NCBI GenBank assembly: GCA_043735935.1
Contig: JAYTDO010000464.1
Span: 1-17,283, forward strand
Source of the DNA: JANLQB01 sp043735935
GTDB taxonomy: Bacteria; Verrucomicrobiota; Verrucomicrobiia; Chthoniobacterales; Chthoniobacteraceae
DNA length: 17,283 bases
Direction: 5' to 3'
A program made the translations under genes and the position numbers. Positions 1 to 7,884 of the stretch are shown here, in pieces; position 1 is the first letter of the stretch, and each line of letters begins with the position of its first letter. The notes beneath the pieces are model-generated. The model made no database searches. It had not been told where the DNA came from and saw only the letters and a list, made by a program, of their open reading frames with translations.

Positions 1-3000
1 TGGCGCTCCGGCCAGGCCGCCCCAACCACTCCCGACGGTCTGCTCGATGGATGGAGCAAACAGAACAACTCCTCCGCCAACGACTGGAGCGATCTCACCT
101 CGTTCTTCACCGTCTGGCAGGCCGCGGCCAAGCCCCATTTCCCCGCCTCGTCCACGACGGATGTGTCCGGAAGCAACGCCACGCGCATCAGCGGCATCGG
201 TAACTGGAACAGCACTCCATTTACGACCCCAGAAATCTCCAGCATCGAAACGGTCGCCGACCTCGACCAATGGGCGCGGTGGTTCGCGGTGATGACGATC
301 CTCCAGGATCTCGAGACGAAGATCTCAAATGGGGTCGACGATGATTACGCGGTCTATTTCGCGCCCGGCACGGGCGGGCAGCGTCGAATGCAGATGGTCT
401 CGCACGACCTGGATACCATCCTCGGGCTCGGCGACTATGCACAGGCTTTCAACTACGTCGGCCTCTACGATACGACGGAGCTTGGCCAAAGCGGTTACAC
501 CTTCCGCAGTTTGCTGCCGCTCTTCGGCACGACGGCGGTCGCGGGCAACGCGGCTTTCCGCACCAAATATTTCACCGCGATCCGGGAGCTTTACGGCACG
601 GTTTTCAACGCAGACACGACCGGCAATCCGAACCCGGCGTTTTACCAATTCCTCGACAACCATCTCACCGGCTGGGTCCCGACGGCGACGATTACGGCGA
701 TGAAAACCTTCGCGACCAATCGGCAGGGCTACCTGCTCGGCCTCGTCGGCAGCGCGGCCATCATCCCGCCCGCGGCGACTTCGGCGCCGACGCTCACCAG
801 CGCCCCCGGCACGGTGATGCTCCACGAAATCATGGCGAATAATGTGACCGCCGTGAATGTCGGCGGCGCATTCCCGGACATCATCGAGTTGTTTAATAAC
901 GGCGCGGGCACCAAGGACTTGAGCGGCATGAGCCTGACTGACGATCCGGCGGTGAAGGCGAAGTTCGTCTTCCCTCCAGGCACGACCATCCTCCCCGGCG
1001 CTTATCTCATCGTGTATGCGGACACCGCGCCCACCGCCGGGCTGCACACGGGCTTCGGTCTCGATCAAGACGGCCAGACGCTCCAATTTTTCGACACCGT
1101 CGCGGCCGGCCAGACGCTGCTCGACACGATCACCTTTGGCGAACAACCCGCCGATTACTCCATCGGGCGCACCGGCGCCGCGCTCGATACGTGGGCGCTT
1201 TGCACCCCGACGGTTGGCGCACCGAACACACTCGTGGCCACACTCGCCGCGGCTTCCGGCGTAAAGATCAACGAATGGCTCGGCAACCCCGACTACCAGT
1301 TCGACAACGATTTTCTCGAACTACACAACGCCGCCGCTCAACCAGTCGCCCTCGGCGGCATGGCCGTCACCGACGACTTCATCAATTTCCCGACGCAGCG
1401 CACGCTCCCGCCGCTGACCTTCATGGGGCCGGCGTCCTTCCTCCGCATGAACGCGAAAGGATCGAGCGCCGCTCCGGCCAGCGCGGCGGATTTGCCATTT
1501 AAGATCAGCGGTTACGCGGGCTGGCTCGCGCTCATCGGCCAGAATGGCACCGTCTCCGACCTCGTGGACATCGTCTCCCAGCCCTCCGATTCCTCGACCG
1601 GGCGAAACCCGGACAGCGGCGCTCCGTTCGCGCGGTTCAGCCTGCCCACTACGCTCGCCACTCCCGGCGTCACCAACGCGACGCCCGCCGCAAACCTGCT
1701 CGCATTGATGAACGGCCTGCGCGTGACCGAAGTCCTCTACGCGCCGAGCAACCTCGAATTCATCGAGCTTCAAAACATCGGCGCGACCACGCTCGATCTC
1801 TCCGGCGTCCGCTTTACTAAGGGCGTCACCTACACCTTCGCCCAAGGCACGAACCTCGCGCCGGGCGCGTTCACCGTCGTTTGCCGCGATCGTAACGCAT
1901 TCCAGGCGCAGTTCGGCGGCGGAGTGCCGCTTGCCGCCGGCGTTTTCACAGGCGCGCTCGATAATGCAGGCGAGATCATCGCCTTTCGCCCGCCCGCGCC
2001 GTACGACGCGAACATCCTGAATTTCGCCTACGATCCCACGTGGTATCCCGTCACCGACAACGGCTACTCGCTGACCCTCGTGAATGCGGTGCTCACCGCA
2101 GCGGGCGATTGGAAAAAGAAGACGAGCTGGCAGCCTTCGGCCGCGCTCTACGGCTCACCCGGCAACGACGGCCCGCCTGCCATCACCAGCACGCTCACCG
2201 CCGCGACGATCATCGGCGATGCGTTCTCGTATCAAATCGCCGCGACGAAATTCCCCTCCTCTTTCACCGCCACACCGCTCCCGCCCGGGCTGCTGGTGAA
2301 CACGAGCACCGGCCTCATCAGCGGCAGTGCCACGGCGGGCGGCACGTTTAATATCAGCATCAGCGCCACCAACGGAGCGGGCACGGACTCGAAGACGCTT
2401 GTGGTCACCGTGGCCACGTCGGGCCCTCAAACAGGCTTCACTTGGGACACGATCCCCTCGCCGCAACAAGCCGCCGTTCCGATCAATGCTCGCATCCGCG
2501 CGACGGACGCGCAGGGGCGCACGGTCGATTCATTCACCGGATCGGCAAACCTCACCGGCGGCAGCTTCGGAATGGCCGGATCGACGATCCTCGTCACCGA
2601 ATTCAGCGTCGCCGCGACTGATTATTTTGAAATCCAAAACGTGAGCGCCAATACCGTGAACACGAGCGGCTGGTTCGTGCTCGTGAACAACTCGACCAAC
2701 GTCGCCGCCAATGCCGCGGCCGACGTGAAGGTCCGCCACAACACCATCTGGGCCTTGCCCGCCTCGATGGCATCCGGACAAGTCGTCTATGCGACCGAAG
2801 TCACGACCGAAAATTATTTTGGCGAAGCGATTAACTGGTACACGGCCAATGGTACCGCGTGGGTGATGCTGGTGGACAATCTTGGCACCATTCGCGACTT
2901 CGCGGCGAGCGGCTACACCCAGGCGCAGATCGGTACGATCAGCTTGACGGCGAACGGCTTCACCCTCGTCCCGGGAACCCAATGGACGAGCGCCGGCATC

Positions 3001-3918
3001 GCTGGTATCAACGCTACGAACCCCACCGCCCTCCGAGGCGGTTCCTCCGATCACGATAACGCGAGCGACTGGTCCGTCAGTTCAGTGTTCACCGGTCGCG
3101 GAGTCCAGAACAGCGGCCTCACGTTGAGTTCCTCCGTCACCGTTTCACCCACGACGGCGACCGGTTTTGTGAACGGCATCTGGACCGGAACCGTCACGAT
3201 CGCGCAAACGAGCACGGCTTCAAAACTCACCGCCGACGACGGTGCCGGGCACACCGGGCAAAGCAACGCCTTCGACACGGTCACACCGCCGGCACCAGTC
3301 ATCACCAGCCCCACTGCTGCAATCGCAGTCATCAATCAGCCGTTTAGCTATCAAATCGTGACGACCAACTACGCCGCGAGTTTCACCGCCGCGAATCTCC
3401 CGGCAGGCCTGACGGTGAACACCGCGACTGGGCTCATCTCCGGCACGCCGAGCAACGCCACCACCACGGCGATCAGCCTCTCCGCGACGAATCTCGGCGG
3501 CACCGGCAACGGTTCGCTTTCCCTCCAGGTCCAGGCCGACGCGGATGGCGACGGCATGGGCGACGCGTGGGAAACCGCCTACGGACTCAATCCCGCAAAC
3601 CCCGCGGATGCCGACCTCGACCTCGACGGCGACGGCTTCACCAACCGCGCCGAGTGGCTCGCCGGCACAACGCCGAACAGCAACGCCTCGCGGCTCCGTA
3701 TCACAAGCGAGCAGGCGGTCGGTGGCGACATGCAGATCGTCTGGTCATCCGTCGTCGGCAAACGCTACCGCGTGCTCACGCGCACCGATCTCGGCAGCGG
3801 CGCGTGGATCGACCTTTCACCCGCGCCCGTCGTCGCCACGGGCACCTCCGCCACCTTCACCCACACGGGCGGCGCGAGCGGACCCGCGCGCTACTACCGC
3901 GTCGAAGTCGCGCCCTAG
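1..3918 (+). CDS. CotH-type secreted multidomain protein with lamin-tail and putative-Ig domains (5' partial)
   Basis: The frame is open from base 1, so the N-terminus lies outside the window; the GTG at 163 is an internal valine codon. 1305 residues are visible. The first ~750 bases match the end of a CotH kinase-like domain (DDDYAVYF, then SHDLDTILG, the acidic metal-binding motif of that family). Four lamin-tail-like domains follow at about 814-1175, 1258-1600, 1717-2000 and 2584-2960, each opening with a hydrophobic-E-hydrophobic strand and an F(I)EL/IQN-type motif. Putative-Ig (He_PIG) domains lie at about 2173-2420 and 3289-3535, both with the LxVNTxTGLISG core. A DADGDGMGDAWE / DLDGDGFTNRAEW calcium-loop pair (3535-3690) precedes a short beta-rich tail. 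No LPXTG or PEP-CTERM anchor is seen. The protein is probably extracellular. CotH kinases phosphorylate proteins in spores, but the role here is unknown. It ends tail to tail with the YkgJ-like gene. Confidence 0.88.
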   Translation, partial: WRSGQAAPTTPDGLLDGWSKQNNSSANDWSDLTSFFTVWQAAAKPHFPASSTTDVSGSNATRISGIGNWNSTPFTTPEISSIETVADLDQWARWFAVMTILQDLETKISNGVDDDYAVYFAPGTGGQRRMQMVSHDLDTILGLGDYAQAFNYVGLYDTTELGQSGYTFRSLLPLFGTTAVAGNAAFRTKYFTAIRELYGTVFNADTTGNPNPAFYQFLDNHLTGWVPTATITAMKTFATNRQGYLLGLVGSAAIIPPAATSAPTLTSAPGTVMLHEIMANNVTAVNVGGAFPDIIELFNNGAGTKDLSGMSLTDDPAVKAKFVFPPGTTILPGAYLIVYADTAPTAGLHTGFGLDQDGQTLQFFDTVAAGQTLLDTITFGEQPADYSIGRTGAALDTWALCTPTVGAPNTLVATLAAASGVKINEWLGNPDYQFDNDFLELHNAAAQPVALGGMAVTDDFINFPTQRTLPPLTFMGPASFLRMNAKGSSAAPASAADLPFKISGYAGWLALIGQNGTVSDLVDIVSQPSDSSTGRNPDSGAPFARFSLPTTLATPGVTNATPAANLLALMNGLRVTEVLYAPSNLEFIELQNIGATTLDLSGVRFTKGVTYTFAQGTNLAPGAFTVVCRDRNAFQAQFGGGVPLAAGVFTGALDNAGEIIAFRPPAPYDANILNFAYDPTWYPVTDNGYSLTLVNAVLTAAGDWKKKTSWQPSAALYGSPGNDGPPAITSTLTAATIIGDAFSYQIAATKFPSSFTATPLPPGLLVNTSTGLISGSATAGGTFNISISATNGAGTDSKTLVVTVATSGPQTGFTWDTIPSPQQAAVPINARIRATDAQGRTVDSFTGSANLTGGSFGMAGSTILVTEFSVAATDYFEIQNVSANTVNTSGWFVLVNNSTNVAANAAADVKVRHNTIWALPASMASGQVVYATEVTTENYFGEAINWYTANGTAWVMLVDNLGTIRDFAASGYTQAQIGTISLTANGFTLVPGTQWTSAGIAGINATNPTALRGGSSDHDNASDWSVSSVFTGRGVQNSGLTLSSSVTVSPTTATGFVNGIWTGTVTIAQTSTASKLTADDGAGHTGQSNAFDTVTPPAPVITSPTAAIAVINQPFSYQIVTTNYAASFTAANLPAGLTVNTATGLISGTPSNATTTAISLSATNLGGTGNGSLSLQVQADADGDGMGDAWETAYGLNPANPADADLDLDGDGFTNRAEWLAGTTPNSNASRLRITSEQAVGGDMQIVWSSVVGKRYRVLTRTDLGSGAWIDLSPAPVVATGTSATFTHTGGASGPARYYRVEVAP

Positions 3919-4253
3919 CCCTCGACGCGGCGCAACGTCGGCACCGCCTCGCACACCGCGCGCCAACCTGGGAAATTCCACGTATTTGGAAATCCCGCGC
4001 ATTGCAGCGGCTTCACCGGCTGGATGGAGCAATCGCGCCCATCGAGAAAAATGCACTCGTGGTTTTCCTTGTCGACGAGCGCGAGACCGTCGCGCTGCGG
4101 CCGGAGGCGGGTGAAGCGCTGGATGAAGGTGTGCTCGTCCAACCCGAGAAAACGGGCGATCGCACCGATCTCGTGGTCGTCGAGTTTCACGAAGCCCGGC
4201 CAGCGGCAGCAGTTCGTGCAACGCTGGCATTGGTAATGGATCTCGTGGGGCAT
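3915..4253 (-). CDS. YkgJ-family cysteine-cluster protein
   Basis: A 112-residue protein with eight cysteines: C9, C12, C15 and C16 form the CxxCxxCC cluster near the N-terminus (CQRCTNCC), followed by C67, C75, C85 and C101. The CIFLDGRDCSIQPVKPLQC segment is the standard second half of the YkgJ/UPF0153 (PF03692) cysteine-cluster family, believed to bind zinc or an Fe-S cluster; its biochemical role is not established. The length is normal for short members. The start is taken at the ATG at 4253. An in-frame GTG at 4268 would add five residues (MSGTA), and neither has a clear Shine-Dalgarno sequence. The stop codon shares a CTAG with the stop of the opposite CotH-type gene. It is divergent from the deaminase gene, with 89 bases between starts. 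Confidence 0.85.
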   Translation of the reverse strand: MPHEIHYQCQRCTNCCRWPGFVKLDDHEIGAIARFLGLDEHTFIQRFTRLRPQRDGLALVDKENHECIFLDGRDCSIQPVKPLQCAGFPNTWNFPGWRAVCEAVPTLRRVEG

Positions 4254-4270
4254 CGCTGTGCCGCTCACTA

Positions 4271-4304
4271 CCAGAAGCCCGCGTCGCGCACCACCGACTT
4301 CTGG
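4271..4304. repeat. 7-bp perfect inverted repeat in the divergent intergenic region
   Basis: CCAGAAG at 4271-4277 is repeated inverted as CTTCTGG at 4298-4304, with a 20-base spacer. It sits between the divergent YkgJ-like and cytosine deaminase genes, where an operator would be expected. The centre-to-centre distance is about 27 bases rather than a clean 10- or 21-base helical spacing. No convincing -35/-10 pair was found on either strand. It may be chance; no regulator is suggested. Confidence 0.2.
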
Positions 4305-4342
4305 CTTCTCTCCGGCGCGCTCTCATCCGACACTCACGCCCC

Positions 4343-4789
4343 ATGCCCGACATCGACTCCTTCATGCAAGCCGCCATCGACGAAGCCCGCAAAGGTCTGG
4401 CCGAAGGCGGGATTCCCATCGGCTCCGCGCTGATGCGCGATGGGAAGCTGCTCGCCAGCGGCCACAATCGCCGCGTCCAAAACGACGACCCCATGACGCA
4501 TGCCGAGACGGACTGCCTCCGCAACGCCGGCCGCATCGGCTCCTACCGGGGATGCACACTGTACTCGACGCTCATGCCCTGTTACTTTTGCGCCGGCGCC
4601 GCCGTGCAGTTTGGGATCAAACGCGTGATCGTCGGCGAGAGCCGCACGTTTCCGGGAGCGCCCGAGTTCATGCGGCAGCACGGCATCGAAGTCATCGACC
4701 TCGACCTGCCCGAGTGCGTCGAGATGATGGAAAAATTCATCCGCGAAAAACCCGAGCTATGGAACGAAGACATCGGCGTGGAAGATTGA
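4343..4789 (+). CDS. Yeast-type (Fcy1-like) cytosine deaminase
   Basis: A 148-residue zinc hydrolase of the cytidine/deoxycytidylate deaminase fold, predicted to convert cytosine to uracil plus ammonia in the cytoplasm (pyrimidine salvage). The zinc and catalytic motifs are THAET (His53, proton-shuttle Glu55) and MPCYFC (Cys80, Cys83). The match to Saccharomyces Fcy1 goes beyond these: EGGIPIG near the N-terminus, GHN (Asn42, equivalent to Fcy1 Asn51), Phe103 (Phe114), and a C-terminal LWNEDIG that carries equivalents of the substrate-binding Trp152 and Asp155. This C-terminus separates it from TadA, guanine deaminase and plain nucleoside deaminases. The length is close to that of Fcy1 (158). 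The ATG start has no Shine-Dalgarno sequence. The gene is divergent from the YkgJ-like gene and 56 bases upstream of the cytochrome-SUMF1 gene. Specificity is inferred from residue matching from memory. Confidence 0.88.
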   Translation: MPDIDSFMQAAIDEARKGLAEGGIPIGSALMRDGKLLASGHNRRVQNDDPMTHAETDCLRNAGRIGSYRGCTLYSTLMPCYFCAGAAVQFGIKRVIVGESRTFPGAPEFMRQHGIEVIDLDLPECVEMMEKFIREKPELWNEDIGVED

Positions 4790-4845
4790 ATCACCCAGCC
4801 GCTCCCATTGACATCGCAGCCCTTTCCGAAAAACCTGATACCCGA

Positions 4846-6345
4846 ATGAAAATCCTCTCTCTCTCCTTCGCCCTCTCGCTCGCCACGCCTGTCTTTGCCG
4901 CGGTCGATTTTGAAAAGGACGTGCGTCCGATCCTCGAGACAAATTGCGTGCGCTGCCACAATCCCAAAGGAACCGACTTTGAAGAAGGAAAGACTGACCT
5001 CGACCTCACGACACGCGCCACTGCGACGGAGGAGAAGACGATGCTAATCCCCGGCGACCCCGAGAAGAGCAAGATTTTCGCGACGACGATCCTCCCCGAC
5101 GACGCAAAGAAAGTCATGCCGCCGAAGAACAAGGCCACTGGCGCGATCGAACGACTGGCGAAGGCCGAGTCCGACACGCTGAAAGCTTGGATCGTGGAAG
5201 GCGCGAAATGGCCGGATGGCGCCCCATTGATCGCACGGAAGAAAGCGGTGACCTCGAACAGCGCGGCTGAAACGGCGACGGTCACCGCTATTTTCAAAAA
5301 AATCTCCGAAACGTCGAAGGAAGCCTCTGCGGCAGACATGAAGGCCTACACCGGCACGATCCCCGGCAGCGAAGTGACCTACGACATGCTGCCGATTCCC
5401 GGCGGGAAATTCAAGATGGGCAGCCCCGAAGGCGAGCCCGGCCGCAAGCTCGAGACACTCTCCGTGGCCGCTCAAAAAAGTGAGAAGGAAAAGCGCGCAT
5501 GGCCGGCGGGAATGGTCTCCGACGAGGGTCCCCAACATGAAGTGACGATCTCGCCGTTCTGGATGGAGAAATGCGAAGTCACCTGGAACGAGTTCGAGCT
5601 CTTCATGTATCCGAATGAGGAAAAGAAGGTGCGCGAATCTCACAAGCTCGATGCTTCGCTGAACACATTGACCGACGCCGTCACGCGGCCCACGCAGCCT
5701 TATGTGGAGATGAGTTTCGGCATGGGCAAGGATGGCTTCCCCGCCATCTCGATGACACAACACGCGGCCAACAAATACTGCCAGTGGCTGAGCGCCAAGA
5801 CGGGCCACTTCTACCGCCTCCCAACCGAGGCCGAATGGGAATACGCCGCCCGTGCCGGGACCACGACCGCCTATTTCTGGGGCGATGACACGAAGGACAT
5901 GGGCGACTACTGCTGGTGGGGGAAAAACGCCGATTTCAAGTATCAGAAAGTCGGCAAGAAGAAGCCGAATCCGTGGGGACTGCATGACATCCTGGGCAAT
6001 GTGACCGAGTGGACGATCGACCAGTACGACGCGTCCTATTACGCGAACTCGCCCGCCGTCGACCCTTGGAACAAGGCCACCAAACCTTATCCGCACAGCG
6101 CCCGTGGCGGTTCGTGGGACGACGACGATGCAACGAAACTCCGCGCAGCATTCCGCCGCGCTTCGGACAAATCGTGGAAGATTCAGGACCCCCAACTTCC
6201 GAAAAGCATCTGGTACCACACCGATGCGCAATTCCTCGGATTCCGCATCGTGCGCCCGCTCAAAACACCCACCGCCGCAGAGATGCAAGCGTATTGGAAC
6301 AGCGGCGTCGAAAAGGACAACCCGGGGCTCAGTAAGGCCGAGTAA
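4846..6345 (+). CDS. Exported PSCyt1 cytochrome c-SUMF1 (FGE-like) fusion protein
   Basis: 499 residues from the ATG at 4846. That start is chosen because it begins a classic signal peptide (MKILSLSFALSLATPVFA); the open frame further upstream overlaps the deaminase gene and is non-coding. Residues ~20-130 form a planctomycete-type cytochrome c domain: one haem site CVRCH (C34, C37, H38), IPGDPEKS, and Met91 in KVMPPKNK as likely axial ligand. Residues ~180-472 form a SUMF1/FGE-sulfatase domain: IPGGKFKMGS, DEGPQHEV, RLPTEAEWEYAARAGT, NPWGLHDILGNVTEW, ARGGSW, LGFRIVR. The cysteine pair that catalyses formylglycine formation (CxxxxC after the GGSW/GSY motif) is replaced by DDDDAT, so sulfatase activation is unlikely. 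The SUMF1 fold probably serves binding. The protein is expected in the periplasm. The Gfo/Idh gene follows after 96 bases. Confidence 0.92.
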   Translation: MKILSLSFALSLATPVFAAVDFEKDVRPILETNCVRCHNPKGTDFEEGKTDLDLTTRATATEEKTMLIPGDPEKSKIFATTILPDDAKKVMPPKNKATGAIERLAKAESDTLKAWIVEGAKWPDGAPLIARKKAVTSNSAAETATVTAIFKKISETSKEASAADMKAYTGTIPGSEVTYDMLPIPGGKFKMGSPEGEPGRKLETLSVAAQKSEKEKRAWPAGMVSDEGPQHEVTISPFWMEKCEVTWNEFELFMYPNEEKKVRESHKLDASLNTLTDAVTRPTQPYVEMSFGMGKDGFPAISMTQHAANKYCQWLSAKTGHFYRLPTEAEWEYAARAGTTTAYFWGDDTKDMGDYCWWGKNADFKYQKVGKKKPNPWGLHDILGNVTEWTIDQYDASYYANSPAVDPWNKATKPYPHSARGGSWDDDDATKLRAAFRRASDKSWKIQDPQLPKSIWYHTDAQFLGFRIVRPLKTPTAAEMQAYWNSGVEKDNPGLSKAE

Positions 6346-6441
6346 GAGCCAAAGGTTTTCACGGCTCCCCGATTAAGAAGTCGTAGCCAAATCACGCACG
6401 CGGGCGCTAGCATCGGCGCCATCTCCACCTCCAAACCCATC

Positions 6442-7800
6442 ATGAACAAACCCACGACACACATCACACCCGCCACGTTTTCGCGTCGCGGATTCATGCG
6501 CACCACTGGCGGCGCGATCGCCGGCGGCGCCCTCATCGGCAGCCTCGCTCCCGAGCGTTTTGCGCACGCGGCCAGCGGCACAGAAGAAATTAAAATCGCG
6601 CTCATCGGCTGCGGCGGACGCGGCGGTGGAGCGGCCAACCAGGCGCTGAGCACGTATCCGCTCGGCCCCGTCAAACTCGTGGCCATGGCCGACGTACATG
6701 AGGACCGACTGAAGGGCACCCTCAGCAATTTGGAAAAGACCCACGGCGCACGCGTGGACGTCCCCGCGGAGCGCCAGTTCCTCGGCTTTGACGCTTTTCA
6801 AAAGGCGATCGCCACTTGCGACGTGGCCATCCTCGCCACACCTCCCGGCTTCCGTCCGATGATGTTCGAGGAAGCGGTGAAACAGGGCAAAAACATCTTC
6901 ATGGAAAAGCCTGTCGCCAGCGATGCCGCCGGCGTGCGTAAGGTCATTGCCGCTGCGGAAGAGGCGAAGAAGAAAAATCTCAAGGTGGGCGTCGGCCTCC
7001 AGCGGCATCATCAGGCTGGCTACATCGAGACGTTGAAGCGCATTCACGACGGCCAGATCGGCGACGTGACCGCGATGCGTTGCTACTGGAACGGCAATCG
7101 CCCGTGGCAGAAGAAGCGTGTGGATCTCGAGAAACAATACGGTCGCAAGCTCACGGAAATGGAATACCAGCTCCGCAACTGGTACTACTTCACCTGGATC
7201 GGCGGCGATCACATCGTCGAGCAACACATTCACAACATCGACGTCATCAACTGGGTTAAGAAGGGCCCGCCGACCAAAGCTCGCGCGATGGGCGGACGCG
7301 AATTCAACAACGGCGGAGCCGATGACGGCGAGATCTTCGACCATTTTGCGGTCGAGTTTGAATACGCGGATGGCTCGATCTGTCACTCGTTCTGCCGCCA
7401 TCAGGCCGTGCCCGACTGGAACTCCGTCAGCGAGCACATCGTCGGCACCAAAGGTCATTGCGATGTGAACGGCTACAAGATCCTCGGCGATAACCAATGG
7501 CGCTTCAAGCCCGAGTCCGAACCGAAGGATCCGTATCAACAGGAACACGACGACCTGTTCGCCGCGATCCGCGAGAATAAGGAATACAGCGAGGCGGCCT
7601 ACGGCGCATCGAGCACGATGACGGCGATCCTCGGCCGCATGGCGGCTTATTCGGGCAAGGAAATCGCCTACGACGCCGCACTCGCCTCGAAGATCGAACT
7701 CCTCCCCGTCGAACTCGGCTGGGACAAACCCTCGCGTGTGAATCCGGGCCCGGACGGCATGTATCAGCGGGCGATCCCCGGCAAGACTGTCGTCCTCTAA
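6442..7800 (+). CDS. Tat-exported Gfo/Idh/MocA-family oxidoreductase
   Basis: 452 residues. The N-terminus carries a twin-arginine signal (FSRRGFMR at 13-20, hydrophobic AIAGGALIGSLA, then AHAAS), so the folded, cofactor-loaded enzyme should reach the periplasm. The Rossmann domain starts at ~50 with KIALIGCGGRGGG, the nucleotide-binding glycine loop (GxGxxG type), followed by VAMADVHEDRL. MEKPVASD (residues 154-161) holds the family EKP motif, where the lysine acts near the nicotinamide. The C-terminal domain includes GGDHIVEQHIHNIDVINW, the usual catalytic His/Asp helix in the exported PVC-type members. These enzymes oxidise or reduce sugars or polyols with NAD(P); the substrate cannot be read from sequence. 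The length is normal for the exported subgroup. It probably belongs with the upstream cytochrome gene and is followed by a terminator-like hairpin. Confidence 0.93.
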   Translation: MNKPTTHITPATFSRRGFMRTTGGAIAGGALIGSLAPERFAHAASGTEEIKIALIGCGGRGGGAANQALSTYPLGPVKLVAMADVHEDRLKGTLSNLEKTHGARVDVPAERQFLGFDAFQKAIATCDVAILATPPGFRPMMFEEAVKQGKNIFMEKPVASDAAGVRKVIAAAEEAKKKNLKVGVGLQRHHQAGYIETLKRIHDGQIGDVTAMRCYWNGNRPWQKKRVDLEKQYGRKLTEMEYQLRNWYYFTWIGGDHIVEQHIHNIDVINWVKKGPPTKARAMGGREFNNGGADDGEIFDHFAVEFEYADGSICHSFCRHQAVPDWNSVSEHIVGTKGHCDVNGYKILGDNQWRFKPESEPKDPYQQEHDDLFAAIRENKEYSEAAYGASSTMTAILGRMAAYSGKEIAYDAALASKIELLPVELGWDKPSRVNPGPDGMYQRAIPGKTVVL

Positions 7801-7823
7801 TCGCCCCGCGCGAAAGTTACCTC

Positions 7824-7866
7824 ACGAAAATGGCCGCTGGGAAACTGGCGGTCATTTTTCGTTTTT
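7824..7866. terminator. Intrinsic terminator between convergent genes, best on the + strand
   Basis: AAAATGGCCGC (7827-7837) pairs with GCGGTCATTTT (7848-7858) around a 10-base loop, with one G-T wobble. Allowing one bulged T (7859), ACG at 7824-7826 also pairs with CGT at 7860-7862. The + strand continues with T tracts (TTTTTCGTTTTT), as expected for termination after the oxidoreductase gene. On the - strand the T run is only four bases inside the stem, so termination after the apbE-type gene is possible but weaker. It is the only strong hairpin found among the intergenic gaps. Confidence 0.7.
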
Positions 7867-7884
7867 GCGGCAGACTCGCTTCGA

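Noticed and set aside
163..3918. GTG at 163 as the start of the CotH-type gene
   Set aside because: The frame is open and protein-like from base 1, and the GTG lies within the CotH domain, so the gene is truncated by the window edge.
4258..4845. Upstream extension of the cytochrome-SUMF1 frame
   Set aside because: It overlaps the deaminase gene in another frame and has an Arg/His/Pro-rich composition typical of a shadow; the signal peptide begins at 4846.
5044..6288. Long - strand open frame of 414 codons opposite the cytochrome gene
   Set aside because: It mirrors a clear coding gene in GC-rich DNA, its product has no recognisable motif, and its composition is shadow-like. The same holds for 6373-7548 and 325-1146 on the - strand and 10827-11645 on the + strand.
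6346..6367. GAGCC-N12-GGCTC hairpin after the cytochrome gene as a terminator
   Set aside because: The stem is only five base pairs with a 12-base loop and no following T tract.
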